Origin: Bauldia sp963759235
GTDB lineage: Bacteria > Pseudomonadota > Alphaproteobacteria > Rhizobiales > Kaistiaceae
NCBI GenBank assembly: GCA_963759235.1
Contig: CAVWYO010000006.1
Location: 806,001-870,000 of the forward strand
Reading direction: 5' to 3'
DNA length: 64,000 bases
Shown in pieces: positions 19,683-30,222 of this stretch. Both the position numbers and the translations under genes were made by a program. The notes under the pieces were generated by a model. That model saw only the letters and a program-made list of their open reading frames with translations, did no database searches and was not told where the DNA came from. Each line of letters begins with the position of its first letter. Positions within the stretch are counted from its first letter, which is position 1.

Positions 19683-22090
19683 TCAGCTTTTCAGCGGTTC
19701 CACCTGACAGGCGTAGGATCGCAGAGGCGTGGAACCGCTGATCGGATCGACGAATTCCTGCGAGATAAGTCGGTTGTAGTTGGCGCCCTCGTCGGAAAAG
19801 GGGGGCGTAGCCTGGAGCATCTATTTCGACGCATTCCTGCCACCAGCCATGCTGTCCGCAAACGACTTGCGGGTCGATCCGTGCGTTGAATTTCGCCCGT
19901 GCCCTTGCTGCACCATGCGGCGTGGCGATTGCGACCCATTCTCCTTCCGCAACTCCCCGCGCGCGGGCAGTGTCGGGATGCAATTCGACCTCCGGATCCA
20001 TTGCCCGCCTCCGCAACGACGGCAGCGCCCGATGCTGGCTCTCACAGAACAAGGTGCCCTTCGAACAGGTCAGCACCAGAGGAAATCGGTCGCCAAGCTC
20101 CGGCGATGCACGCGGACTGACGCTCGGCTCGCGAAAACCTGGAAGTGGATCATGGCCTCCTTCCAGCAGCGTTTCGGAGTAGAGCTCGATTCTGCCGGAC
20201 GGTGTGCCGAAGCCCTGCGGAACGCCATCCTTCGTAGCGGCATATTTTCGATGGCGCGTTTGCAGGGGTACGCGAATGCCTTCCGGTCGGCGCCTCAGTT
20301 CATCAAGCGACAGCCCGCTGGGCGCGAGCTGATGGCGGTAGGCCGCATCGATGTTCCCGTTCCAAAACTGCTCGCCCAGCCCCAGCCGGACCGCTAGGTC
20401 GAAAATGATGTCGCGATCGGAGCGGCTCTGCCCCTGTGGCTCGACCACCGGCCGGCGCAGTTGCACCAGGGATTGCGCCTCCTCGCTCACGTCGAAGCCG
20501 ATCCGCAGCCCCTCGGTCTCGAAGGCGCTTGCCGCCGGCAGAACGATATCCGCCTGCTCGGCGGTCGGGTTCATGAACATGTCGATATGCACATGGAAAT
20601 CGAGCGCGCCAAGCGCCTTGCGCCCGCGATCGCTGTCGGCATTGGACATCAGTATGTTCGCGCCGAAGGCAACCAGGCCACGTGCACGGAAGGGCTCGCC
20701 TTCGATCGCCGCGGTGTACAATTCGCCGGCGGACGTGAATCCGAAACGCGCCGGACCGAGCGGACGCGCTTTGAGGCCCAACGACTTGCTGCGCTGCTCG
20801 TCGGCCAGCAGGTCGGCGCCCGAGACGTCGTTCGAAGGCACGGCCGGAAAGAGGACGTTCCCTCCGGGCCTGTCGAGATCACCGATGAGCGCATAAAGAA
20901 TTCCGATGGCGCGGATGGTCTGCGTCGTATTGGTGTGCTGCTCGAGGCCGCTCCATGAATAAAAGGCCAGCGGACGCGAATCCCAGAACAGCCGGGCCGT
21001 ACGCTCGATCTGTTCGAATGAGACACCGCAAGTGTCCTCGATATCCGATCCGGCATGGCGGGCACACTGGCGACGGGTCATCTCGAATGAGGTGGCGCAC
21101 CTGACCGGGCCCGTCGAAGTTTCGACTACGAACTCTCCGGACAGCGACGGGCTGGCATCGACGCCACCAAATCGCTTTGTAAGCGGGTCGTAGGTCACCG
21201 GCCCTTCTGTGTTCTCATCCCATCCGACGTAGGACCCGGTATCGCCGTCCGAAGAGTCCAGATCCCGCGCTCTCAGGAACCGCCCATTGTCGGAGCGGAC
21301 AAGCAAGGGGCCATTGGTCCATTCGCGCACAAAATCGCGATCGTACCAGCCGCGCTCGAACATCACGCCGGCAATGGCAAGCGCCAGCGCGCCGTCGGTC
21401 CCGGGGCGTACACGCAGCCATTCATCCGCTTGGTGCGCGATACCGACATTGCGCGGATCGACGACCACCAGTTTTGCCCCGCGTGCCAACGCTTCGGTCG
21501 TAGCGGTGGCGTGCGCGATCCTGGCAACGGTCGGGTTGTAGCCCCAATACAGCAGGCAGCCTGCCCTCTCGATGTCGGGCATGTAGGCGCCCGGAACGCT
21601 GGCGCCATAGGTGAAGAGGCTGGCCAGATAGCGTCCCCAGCCGCAAAGCTCCATGGATGTCAGGTAATTCGGGCTGCCATAGGCCTGTTGAAGCCGCTGG
21701 ATCCAGTGGACGACATCCGAGGTCGCGGCCGTGGACGGAGACGCGTTGGCGAACACGACCGACTCAGGCCCGTATTCCGCCGCGATACGCTTCAGCCGTT
21801 CGGCGACGATGTCGAGTGCCTCGTCCCAACCGATTTCCTGCCAGCCCGGATTGTCGGCACCTTTCCCGTTGGTTCGCTTCAGCGGCGTGTGCAAGCGCTG
21901 AGAACTATAGACGAGCTCGGGGGCGACCTTACCCTTGATGCACAATGCCTTGCCGGTAGGATGGTCGGGATCGGCGGACAGCCGGGTGAAGCGTCCGTCT
22001 TCAACTGTCGCGATCGAGCCGCAACGCGAAACGCAAAGTGGGCAAAAGCCGGGAAACCCGGAGCGTTTTGCTTGAAGGTCGGGAAGCCAT
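19683..22090 (-). CDS. molybdopterin-dependent oxidoreductase (two apparent one-base insertions)
   Basis: Mo-bis(MGD) enzyme of the DMSO-reductase superfamily, about 801 aa once two extra bases are removed. With a base deleted in the GGGAAACCC run near 22054, the ATG at 22090, preceded by AGAAAGGAAG, joins the main frame and gives an N-terminal [4Fe-4S] motif Cys16-x2-Cys19-x3-Cys23-x26-Cys50. A second insertion lies in the A4G6 run at 19796-19805; correcting it turns the end into FSDEGANYNRLIS...VDPISGS and a stop at 19683, the usual C terminus of this superfamily. A likely molybdenum ligand is the Cys in SMELCGWGR. No twin-arginine signal is seen, so it is probably cytoplasmic. Without correction the frame would run on to 19294 through the ATPase gene. 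Substrate and electron partner are unknown. Confidence 0.8.
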
Positions 22091-22580
22091 ATCGTGCTTC
22101 CTTTCTCATTTCTTCCAAGGTCGAGAAAGCCTATCAAAAGACGGTGCGGCAAAAATGCGGTTATTGCCGCTAAAGGCGTGAAACCGACGTATTTTCGCTC
22201 TCCGATGCACGGTCCGCTTCCGAGGGCTTAAGGGGAGGAGGCTTTCTCCCTTTCGAGGGCGAGACTGGTGGGACAGGCTTTCCGCCTCTTTTTCGGTACC
22301 AGGCTTTGACCGCGAGCGGTTAATGCAGGTCGTCTCCGACCGAGTCCTTCATTTCTCGCGCTATCGCCGGTTTCGGCCTTTCGGCTTCGATCCCTTCTGT
22401 AATCCGATCCCTGAGGTCAAGCACCTTGTCAGCCGGCCTCGAAGAGTTGGGTTTTCGTGTCGGAGCGGTCTAGTGCTTGACGTGCGTCTTAGGTAAATAT
22501 TTCCTTCCCTACACCGCCCGCGGCCCCGGGAGCTAGGCCGGCTGGCGTGCGGACCGCCCGGTTTCATCACGCGAGGGTTG
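22091..22580. other. 490-bp divergent intergenic region
   Basis: Lies between the leftward molybdopterin gene and the rightward lacI-like gene. No open frame with family similarity and no RNA gene is visible. The only recognisable element is the 13-bp near-palindrome at 22492-22504. Promoters for both genes should lie here, but I cannot place them with confidence. Confidence 0.6.
22492..22504. promoter_or_regulatory. putative LacI/EbgR-type operator upstream of the regulator gene
   Basis: GGTAAATATTTCC is palindromic except for one base pair (GGtAAATATTTcC). A related 13-mer, GGTAAATTTTTAC, is found at 23610-23622 just before lacE; 10 of 13 positions agree. The paired positions around the lacI gene suggest autoregulation and control of the lac operon. 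Confidence 0.5.
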
Positions 22581-23654
22581 ATGGTCACGCTCAAGGAAAT
22601 CGCTAGCGCCGTCGGCGTCTCTACTGCCACAGTGTCACGCGTTCTCAATTTCGACCCAACCCTTTCGGTCTCCGCGCCGAAGCGCCAGGCAATAATCGAG
22701 GCCGCCGAAGCGCTCAAATATGCGACGCCTCGCGCGCGCAATCGGGCCAAACAGCGTGGCCTCCACAAGGTGGCGCTGGTGCATTTCCTGCGCCCCGAGC
22801 ACGAATTGATCGACCCGTATTACGTCGGACTGCGCCTCGGCATCGAGAGCCGGTGCCAAGCGTTGAAGTGCGAAACGGTGAAGGTCTATCACACCGACAG
22901 GCTGCCCGAGCCAACGCTGCTACAGAGCGCCGACGGCGTCATCGCGATCGGACCACACGATGAGGCCGAGGTCGCTTGGCTCGACCAGCATAGCCGCCAG
23001 CTTGTCTTTGCGGATTTCATTCCGCCTAGCGACGAATTTGACGCCGTCGGCAGCGATCTGCCGCTTGCGATGCGCAAGCTGCTGACAGCGCTTGTGAAAA
23101 TGGGGTATGGCCGGATCGCCTTCGCCGGCTGGGTCGAGGAAGGCAATGCCGACCGCTTCGCCGAAATACGCTGTCGCACCTACATCGACTGGATGAAAGC
23201 GTTTGCTGCGTTCGACCCACGCATGTGCGTGACGCAACATAGCGCGGAGCGGAATACCGAACGGTCCGGCTATCAACTCGCCGCCCGGCTGATGTCGGAG
23301 GAGCACCCGCCGGACGCCATCGTCACCTGCAACGACAACATCGCGGTCGGTGCATACCGCGCTATTCGCGAGCTCGGCCTGCGGATCCCGGGCGATGTCG
23401 CGGTCGCGAGCTTCAACGACATTCCGGCGGCCCAGTTCCTCCATCCGCCGCTCACGACCGTCCGCCTTCCGTCGGAGGAAATCGGCGAGGCGGCGGTGGA
23501 ACTGCTGCTCGAGCGGATTGCCGGACGCACGCTTGCCAAGCGCCTCACCATTGCCAGCCAGATCATCCTGCGCGGCAGCACAAAGCGTCTGGCGGAAGCG
23601 CAGCCTCGGGGTAAATTTTTACTAAACGTTGCGCTCTCAGATCGGCCCCGCTAA
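22581..23654 (+). CDS. LacI family regulator, EbgR-like
   Basis: Transcriptional repressor of 357 aa. The N-terminal helix-turn-helix and hinge read LKEIASAVGVSTATVSRVLN followed by the DPTLSVS segment characteristic of EbgR-type members, and the periplasmic-binding-protein-like core starts at KVALVHFLRPEHE with YYVGLRLGIE. The ATG at 22581 is used; a TTG three bases earlier adds nothing. It is transcribed toward lacEFGZK and ends 51 bp before lacE, so it most likely responds to lactose or a related beta-galactoside. Confidence 0.87.
   Translation: MVTLKEIASAVGVSTATVSRVLNFDPTLSVSAPKRQAIIEAAEALKYATPRARNRAKQRGLHKVALVHFLRPEHELIDPYYVGLRLGIESRCQALKCETVKVYHTDRLPEPTLLQSADGVIAIGPHDEAEVAWLDQHSRQLVFADFIPPSDEFDAVGSDLPLAMRKLLTALVKMGYGRIAFAGWVEEGNADRFAEIRCRTYIDWMKAFAAFDPRMCVTQHSAERNTERSGYQLAARLMSEEHPPDAIVTCNDNIAVGAYRAIRELGLRIPGDVAVASFNDIPAAQFLHPPLTTVRLPSEEIGEAAVELLLERIAGRTLAKRLTIASQIILRGSTKRLAEAQPRGKFLLNVALSDRPR
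23610..23622. promoter_or_regulatory. putative LacI/EbgR-type operator before lacE
   Basis: GGTAAATTTTTAC, a near-palindrome inside the last codons of the regulator gene and about 85 bp upstream of the lacE start. It pairs with the similar site at 22492. Confidence 0.45.
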
Positions 23655-23705
23655 GAATGGCGGGACGAGGGAGGGAGGAACCACCTCGCGACCTGGGAGG
23701 GACTC

Positions 23706-24986
23706 ATGAAACGCTTTGCCATCGGCTGGCGCCGTGCGCTCGGCATTGCCGTCGCCGGCATCGGCACACTGACTGTGACGGCCTCGTTCGCCGCCACCAC
23801 TCTGACCGTCTGGTGTTGGGACCCCAACTTCAACGGCGTCACCATGCGGGAAGCCGGCGACATCTACGCCAAGATGCACCCCGACGTTTCGCTCAACGTC
23901 ATCGACACGACGAGCCAGGACGACGTCAGGACCAAGCTGCAGGCGCAGCTTCTGTCGGGCAGCACCGACGGCCTGCCGGATATCGTGCTGATCGAGGACG
24001 ACGTCGCGCAGAAGTACCTTCAGGCCTTTCCCGGCTCCTTCGAGCCGCTCTCCGACTCCATCGATATGTCCAAGTTCGCCCAATACAAGGTTGGGGCGGC
24101 GACCCTCGATGGTAAGTCCTACTCGCTGCCTTTCGATTCCGGCGTTGTCGGTCTCTTCTATCGGTCCGACTACCTCGCTCAGGCGGGCTACAAGGCGGAC
24201 GACCTGAAGGACATCACCTGGGACGACCTGATCAAGATCGGCCAGGACGTGAAGGCCAAGACCGGCCACCCGATGCTCGACATCGACTTCAACGAACGCG
24301 GCCTCGTCCACATGATGTTGCAGTCGGTCGGACAGTGGTACTTCAAGGAGGACGGCAGCCTCGACATTCTCGACAACGCCGCGCTCAAGGCTTCGCTCGA
24401 GCAGTACGCCAGGATCTGGCAGTCGGGGATCGTCAAGCCGGTATCCGGCTGGTCCGATTTCACGGGCGGCTTCACCTCCGGCGAGATCGCTTCGGTTCCG
24501 ATCGGCGTGTGGATTACCGGCACGATCAAGGCCAACGCCGATCAGGCAGGCAAATGGGCGGTGGCTCCCGTGCCAAAGCTGGCCGGCTTCCCGAACGCCG
24601 TGCACGCTTCCAACTGGGGCGGCTCGAGCTGGTACGTCCTGGCGAAATCGCCGAACAAGGCCGCCGCGATCGACTTCCTCAAGTCCGTCTGGGGCTCTGA
24701 CGTCGACTTCTACCAGAAGATTCTGGTCGATCAGGGTGCCGTCGGCACGCTGCTCGCCGCGCGCGGTGGCGACGCCTATCAGCTCAAGGATCCGTTCTTT
24801 AGCGGGCAGCAGGTCTGGCAGGACTTCGCCGACTGGCTCGGCATGATCCCCGCGATCCGCTACGGCACCTACACGACCGAGGTCGACGCTGCCGTGGAGG
24901 CGCAGCTGCCGACGATCGCGCAGGGCGGCTCGGTGGATGACGCCATCCAGGCGATCAACGATCAGGCGAAGGCGCAGATTCAGTAA
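23706..24986 (+). CDS. lacE: lactose ABC transporter substrate-binding protein
   Basis: Periplasmic family 1 sugar-binding protein (426 aa) with an N-terminal signal peptide (basic KRFAIGWRRALGIAVAG, cleavage near SFA). The mature start, TTLTVWCWDPNFNGVTM, and the block LPDIVLIEDDVAQKYLQAFP strongly resemble the lactose-binding protein LacE of Agrobacterium. GGGAGGGACTC precedes the ATG. The order binding protein, two permeases, GH2 glycosidase, ATPase matches lacEFGZK of that organism. A perfect 10-bp stem-loop follows the gene. A related pentoside could also be the ligand. Confidence 0.86.
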   Translation: MKRFAIGWRRALGIAVAGIGTLTVTASFAATTLTVWCWDPNFNGVTMREAGDIYAKMHPDVSLNVIDTTSQDDVRTKLQAQLLSGSTDGLPDIVLIEDDVAQKYLQAFPGSFEPLSDSIDMSKFAQYKVGAATLDGKSYSLPFDSGVVGLFYRSDYLAQAGYKADDLKDITWDDLIKIGQDVKAKTGHPMLDIDFNERGLVHMMLQSVGQWYFKEDGSLDILDNAALKASLEQYARIWQSGIVKPVSGWSDFTGGFTSGEIASVPIGVWITGTIKANADQAGKWAVAPVPKLAGFPNAVHASNWGGSSWYVLAKSPNKAAAIDFLKSVWGSDVDFYQKILVDQGAVGTLLAARGGDAYQLKDPFFSGQQVWQDFADWLGMIPAIRYGTYTTEVDAAVEAQLPTIAQGGSVDDAIQAINDQAKAQIQ

Positions 24987-24994
24987 GAAAGCTT

Positions 24995-25018
24995 CGGGAG
25001 CGGGAGGTCCCGCTCCCG
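24995..25018 (+). other. intercistronic stem-loop after lacE
   Basis: CGGGAGCGGG (24995-25004) and CCCGCTCCCG (25009-25018) form a perfect 10-bp stem with the 4-nt loop AGGT, 9 bp after the lacE stop. No T-run. Likely protects the upstream lacE message or partly stops transcription before lacF. Confidence 0.65.
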
Positions 25019-25090
25019 GCCGCACCCGGGACGATCGAGAATGACAGCGAGGCTCGACCGGTCCCACGCCGGCAGCCGCGGGGGCATCGC

Positions 25091-25996
25091 GTGGCGAACG
25101 TAAGGCTTGACCGCGACGCTCAGATCAACGGCTGGCTCTTCATCGCGCCGGCGCTGGTGGTCCTCGGGCTCTTCCTCATCTACCCGATTCTGTGGTCGCT
25201 CTGGATGAGCTTCCAGGTCGGCAAGGGCCTGAACTTCCATTTCGGCGGCTTCGCCAACATCGTGCGGCTGACGCAGGACCCGGTCTTCATCCGCGCGCTC
25301 ACCAACACCTGCATCTTCTTCTTCGTGCAGGTGCCGATCATGATCACGCTGGCGCTGCTCTTCGCCGCCGCGCTCAACGACGCGACGCTGAAGTTGCGCG
25401 GCTTCTTCCGCACGGCGCTCTTCCTGCCGTGCGTGACCTCGCTGGTCGCCTATTCGGTGCTGTTCAAGTCGATGTTCGCGAACGACGGCGTCATCAATCA
25501 GGCGTTGATGTTCGCCCACATCATCGGCTCCCCGATTCCGTGGCTGAGCGATCCGTTCTGGGCAAAGGTCGTGATCATCCTCGCCATCACGTGGCGGTGG
25601 ACCGGCTACAACATGATCTTCTATCTGGCCGCGCTCCAGAACATCGACCGGGGCATCTTCGAATCCGCCCGCATCGATGGCGTGCCGCCGTGGGCGCGCT
25701 TCGTGCACATCACCGTGCCGCTCCTCAAGCCGGTGATCCTCTTCACCACGGTGATCTCGACCATCGGCACGCTGCAGCTCTTCGACGAGGTCAACAACAT
25801 CACGGTCAACGGCAGCCCGTCCGACGCCACGCTGACGCTGTCGCTCTATATCTACAATCTGACCTTCCGCTTCATGCCGAACTACGGCTATGCGGCGACC
25901 GTCTCCTACGTGATCGTGGTGATCGTCGCGATCCTCAGCTTCCTTCAGTTCTTCATCGCTCGCGACCGGCGGCCAAAGCCGAGGCGGAAGGCATGA
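25091..25996 (+). CDS. lacF: lactose ABC transporter permease
   Basis: MalF-class inner-membrane permease of 301 aa, starting with GTG at 25091. The first helix is GWLFIAPALVVLGLFLIY, and the EAA loop IFESARIDGVPPWARFVHI sits in the C-terminal half. The stop overlaps the lacG start (ATGA). Named by position in the lacEFGZK order and by the neighbouring binding protein. Confidence 0.86.
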   Translation: MANVRLDRDAQINGWLFIAPALVVLGLFLIYPILWSLWMSFQVGKGLNFHFGGFANIVRLTQDPVFIRALTNTCIFFFVQVPIMITLALLFAAALNDATLKLRGFFRTALFLPCVTSLVAYSVLFKSMFANDGVINQALMFAHIIGSPIPWLSDPFWAKVVIILAITWRWTGYNMIFYLAALQNIDRGIFESARIDGVPPWARFVHITVPLLKPVILFTTVISTIGTLQLFDEVNNITVNGSPSDATLTLSLYIYNLTFRFMPNYGYAATVSYVIVVIVAILSFLQFFIARDRRPKPRRKA

Positions 25997-26805
25997 CTGC
26001 CAGCCTCACCCGCCGCGGCATCACCTACCTGCTCCTGTCGGTCGCCGCCTTCATCTCGATCTTTCCCTTCTATTGGATGATCGTTGGCGCGACGAACAAG
26101 ACCAACCTGATCGTGCGCGGCAAGGCCGATTTCGGCGACAACCTCTTCGCCAACGCCGAGACGTTCTTCAAGCTGGTCGACGTGCCGCGCGTGTTCCTGA
26201 ACTCGACTGAAATCTCGGTCGTGGCGACGGTGTTGACGCTGCTCATCGCGTCCACTGCTGGCTACGGATTCGAGATCTTCCGTTCGCGGGTCCGGGAGCG
26301 GATCTTCGCATTTCTGCTGCTACTGTTGTCGATACCCTTCGCGGCGATCATGGTGCCGCTGTTCGCGCTGATCTCGCGCATTCACCTCGTCAACACGTTG
26401 GCGGCGGTGATCCTGCCCGGCGTCGCCTCGATCTTCATCATCTTCTACTTCCGCCAGGCGACGAAGGCCTTCCCCGGCGAGCTGCGCGACGCGGCGCGCG
26501 TCGACGGTCTCAAGGAGTGGCAAATCTTCCTTTTCATCTACGCGCCGGTGATGCGCTCCACATACGCGGCGGCGACGATCATCATCTTCATGCTCAACTG
26601 GAACAACTACCTGTGGCCGCTGATCGTGCTGCAGACCAACGAAAACAAGACGGTCACGCTGGTGGTGTCGGTGCTGCTCTCCGCCTACGTCCCCGACTAC
26701 GGTGCAGTCCTTTTCGCGACCGTGCTGGCGACGTTGCCGACGCTCATCATCTTCTTCGTCCTCCAGCGCCAGTTCGTCGAAGGACTGACGGGCGGCGTCA
26801 AGTGA
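25993..26805 (+). CDS. lacG: lactose ABC transporter permease
   Basis: MalG-class permease (270 aa) whose ATG overlaps the lacF stop. It opens with a helix at YLLLSVAAFISIFPFYWMI and carries the coupling loop ELRDAARVDGLKEWQIFLFI. It ends 10 bp before the glycosidase gene. Forms the membrane channel with LacF. Confidence 0.86.
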   Translation: MTASLTRRGITYLLLSVAAFISIFPFYWMIVGATNKTNLIVRGKADFGDNLFANAETFFKLVDVPRVFLNSTEISVVATVLTLLIASTAGYGFEIFRSRVRERIFAFLLLLLSIPFAAIMVPLFALISRIHLVNTLAAVILPGVASIFIIFYFRQATKAFPGELRDAARVDGLKEWQIFLFIYAPVMRSTYAAATIIIFMLNWNNYLWPLIVLQTNENKTVTLVVSVLLSAYVPDYGAVLFATVLATLPTLIIFFVLQRQFVEGLTGGVK

Positions 26806-26815
26806 GGCTACTGCA

Positions 26816-29044
26816 ATGCGCTCGGTGATTGCCTTCAACGACTCCTGGATCTTCCATGCCGGATTCACGGATGCGCTCACCAAGGAACCCGCCCCGGGCG
26901 AGAGCGTCAGCTTGCCGCACACGGCCGTCGAGCTGCCCTATTCCTATTTCGACGAAGCCAGTTACCAGCGCCCCTTCGTCTACCAGAAGGTGCTGCGTCC
27001 CGATCCGGCATGGGTCGGCAAGGAGGTCTCGCTCGTCTTCGACGGTGCGATGGCCGACACCGTGATCTATCTCAACGGCGAGCAGCTCGGCGCGCACAAG
27101 GACGGCTACACTCCGTTCGAGGTGCGGCTGACCGACAAGCTCAAGGTCGGCGACAACCTGCTGGCGGTCAAGATCGACGGCGCCGAGAACCCCGAAATCC
27201 CGCCATTCGGCGGCCGCATCGACTATCTGACCTACGCCGGCATCTATCGCGATGTCTGGCTGAGGGTTACGCCACCCGTGTCGATCGGCAGCGTAAAGAT
27301 CGAGACGCCGGAGGCGCTCGCCGGCAAGAAATCCGTCAGCATCCGGGTGGACCTCGACAACCCGCAGGAGCGGCCGCTCTCGGGGCCCCTCACGGCGACC
27401 CTTCGCGACTCGCAAGGCAAGACGATCGCCACGGCGACGATCCCTGCCGCTGCCCGCGTCCAGTTGCGGATGGACGGGTTGGAGGAGATCGCGCTTTGGG
27501 ACCTCGACAGCCCCAATCTCTACACGGTCGAACTTTCCCTCGGCGACGATTCTGTCACCAAGGCATTCGGTTTCCGGGCGGCTGAGTTCACACCCGAAGG
27601 CTTCCGTCTCAACGGGCGGCCGCTGAAGCTCCGCGGCCTCAATCGCCACCAGTCCTTTCCCTATTCCGGCTACGCGCTCGGCCGCACCGCCCAGGAACGT
27701 GACGCCGAGATCCTGAAACACACGCTCCACCTCAACATCGTCCGCACGTCCCACTATCCCCAGTCGACGTATTTCCTCGACGCCTGCGACCGGCTCGGCC
27801 TCCTCGTCTTCGAGGAGATTCCGGGATGGCAGCACATCGGTGGCGACGCTTGGCAAGCCGAGGCGGTCGAGAACGTCCGCCGGATGATCACCCGCGACTG
27901 GAACCACCCCTCCATTGTCATTTGGGGCGTACGCATCAATGAGTCACGTGACAGCCACGACTTCTATCTAGAGACCAACCGCCTCGCGCGCGAGCTCGAT
28001 CCGACCCGCCCGACAAGCGGCGTCCGCTTCATCACCGACAGCGAGTTGCTCGAAGACGTCTATTCGATGAACGACTTCATCCTCGGCAACGAGGAACTCG
28101 GCGGCAATCGTCCGCGCACCGCGCTCCGCCCGCCAAGGGAAACCACTGGGCTCGCCAAGCCGGTTCCGTACATGGTCACCGAGTTCAATGGTCACATGTA
28201 CCCGACCAAGAGCTTCGACCACGAGCAGCGCCAGATTGAACATGTCATTCGTCATCTGGAAGTGCTCGACGCGGCCTATGGCGACCCCAACATCTCGGGC
28301 GCCATCGGCTGGTGTGCCTTCGACTACAACACGCACAAGGATTTCGGCTCCGGCGACCGCATTTGCCACCACGGCGTCATGGATATGTTCCGCGAGCCAA
28401 AGTTCGCGGCCTACGCCTATGCCAGCCAGTGCGAGCCGAACGAGGAAGTAATCCTTGAGCCGGTCACGTTCTGGTCCCGCGGCGAGCGCAACATCGGCGG
28501 CATTCTGCCGCTGATCGTCCTCACCAATTGCGACGAGGTCGAGCTCAGATACGGCGACAATCGACCAAAACGCATCGGCCCGGATCGTGAGCGGTTTCCC
28601 CATCTGCCGCACGCTCCCGTCATCTTCGACCGGCGCCACTTCAGCAACGAGGAACTCGGCCGGTGGGGAATGCAATGGGAGGACGCCGTCATCGTCGGCC
28701 TGATCGGCGGCCGGCCGGTTAAGGAGGTCCGCTTCACCGCCGCGCCGGTTGCCACGATGCTTGAGGTGGTCGCCGACCGCGACTCCCTCTCGTCGCTCGC
28801 AAAGGACTCAGTCCGCGTGATGGTCCGTGCCCTCGACCAGACCGGGCATAGGCTGCCATTCCTGTTCGAGCCGATCAAGATAGAGGTAACCGGCGCCGGC
28901 CGCCGCGTCGGTCCGGGCCTCGTGCCGCTCCGCGGCGGCGCCACCGGCTTCTGGGTGGAATCCACCGGGTTGGCAGGGGAGATCACCGTCAACGTATCGA
29001 GCCCCCGTTTCGGGACCAGCACGATCAACCTTTGCGCCATGTGA
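26816..29044 (+). CDS. lacZ: GH2 beta-galactosidase
   Basis: Cytoplasmic family 2 glycoside hydrolase of 742 aa that would split the imported beta-galactoside. A sugar-binding jelly-roll and an immunoglobulin-like domain precede the TIM barrel, which begins near KLRGLNRHQSFPYSG. The acid/base is Glu376 in WGVRINES and the nucleophile Glu456 in VTEFNGHM. It lacks the C-terminal small-subunit-like domains of E. coli LacZ (about 1020 aa), like the Agrobacterium enzyme. Between permease and ATPase genes, all within 11 bp, it is co-expressed with the importer. Beta-glucuronidase activity is the main alternative. Confidence 0.82.
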   Translation: MRSVIAFNDSWIFHAGFTDALTKEPAPGESVSLPHTAVELPYSYFDEASYQRPFVYQKVLRPDPAWVGKEVSLVFDGAMADTVIYLNGEQLGAHKDGYTPFEVRLTDKLKVGDNLLAVKIDGAENPEIPPFGGRIDYLTYAGIYRDVWLRVTPPVSIGSVKIETPEALAGKKSVSIRVDLDNPQERPLSGPLTATLRDSQGKTIATATIPAAARVQLRMDGLEEIALWDLDSPNLYTVELSLGDDSVTKAFGFRAAEFTPEGFRLNGRPLKLRGLNRHQSFPYSGYALGRTAQERDAEILKHTLHLNIVRTSHYPQSTYFLDACDRLGLLVFEEIPGWQHIGGDAWQAEAVENVRRMITRDWNHPSIVIWGVRINESRDSHDFYLETNRLARELDPTRPTSGVRFITDSELLEDVYSMNDFILGNEELGGNRPRTALRPPRETTGLAKPVPYMVTEFNGHMYPTKSFDHEQRQIEHVIRHLEVLDAAYGDPNISGAIGWCAFDYNTHKDFGSGDRICHHGVMDMFREPKFAAYAYASQCEPNEEVILEPVTFWSRGERNIGGILPLIVLTNCDEVELRYGDNRPKRIGPDRERFPHLPHAPVIFDRRHFSNEELGRWGMQWEDAVIVGLIGGRPVKEVRFTAAPVATMLEVVADRDSLSSLAKDSVRVMVRALDQTGHRLPFLFEPIKIEVTGAGRRVGPGLVPLRGGATGFWVESTGLAGEITVNVSSPRFGTSTINLCAM

Positions 29045-29054
29045 GGAAGCGCCG

Positions 29055-30128
<1,074 letters not shown>

Positions 30129-30222
30129 AGTTCGGGCAAACGCGCCGCCCCTGTCCGTTCGAAAATGAGCCTGCGCTCTTATCGAGCCTCCCGGCGCCGG
30201 TTTTCCTCCTGCCATGTCGCCT

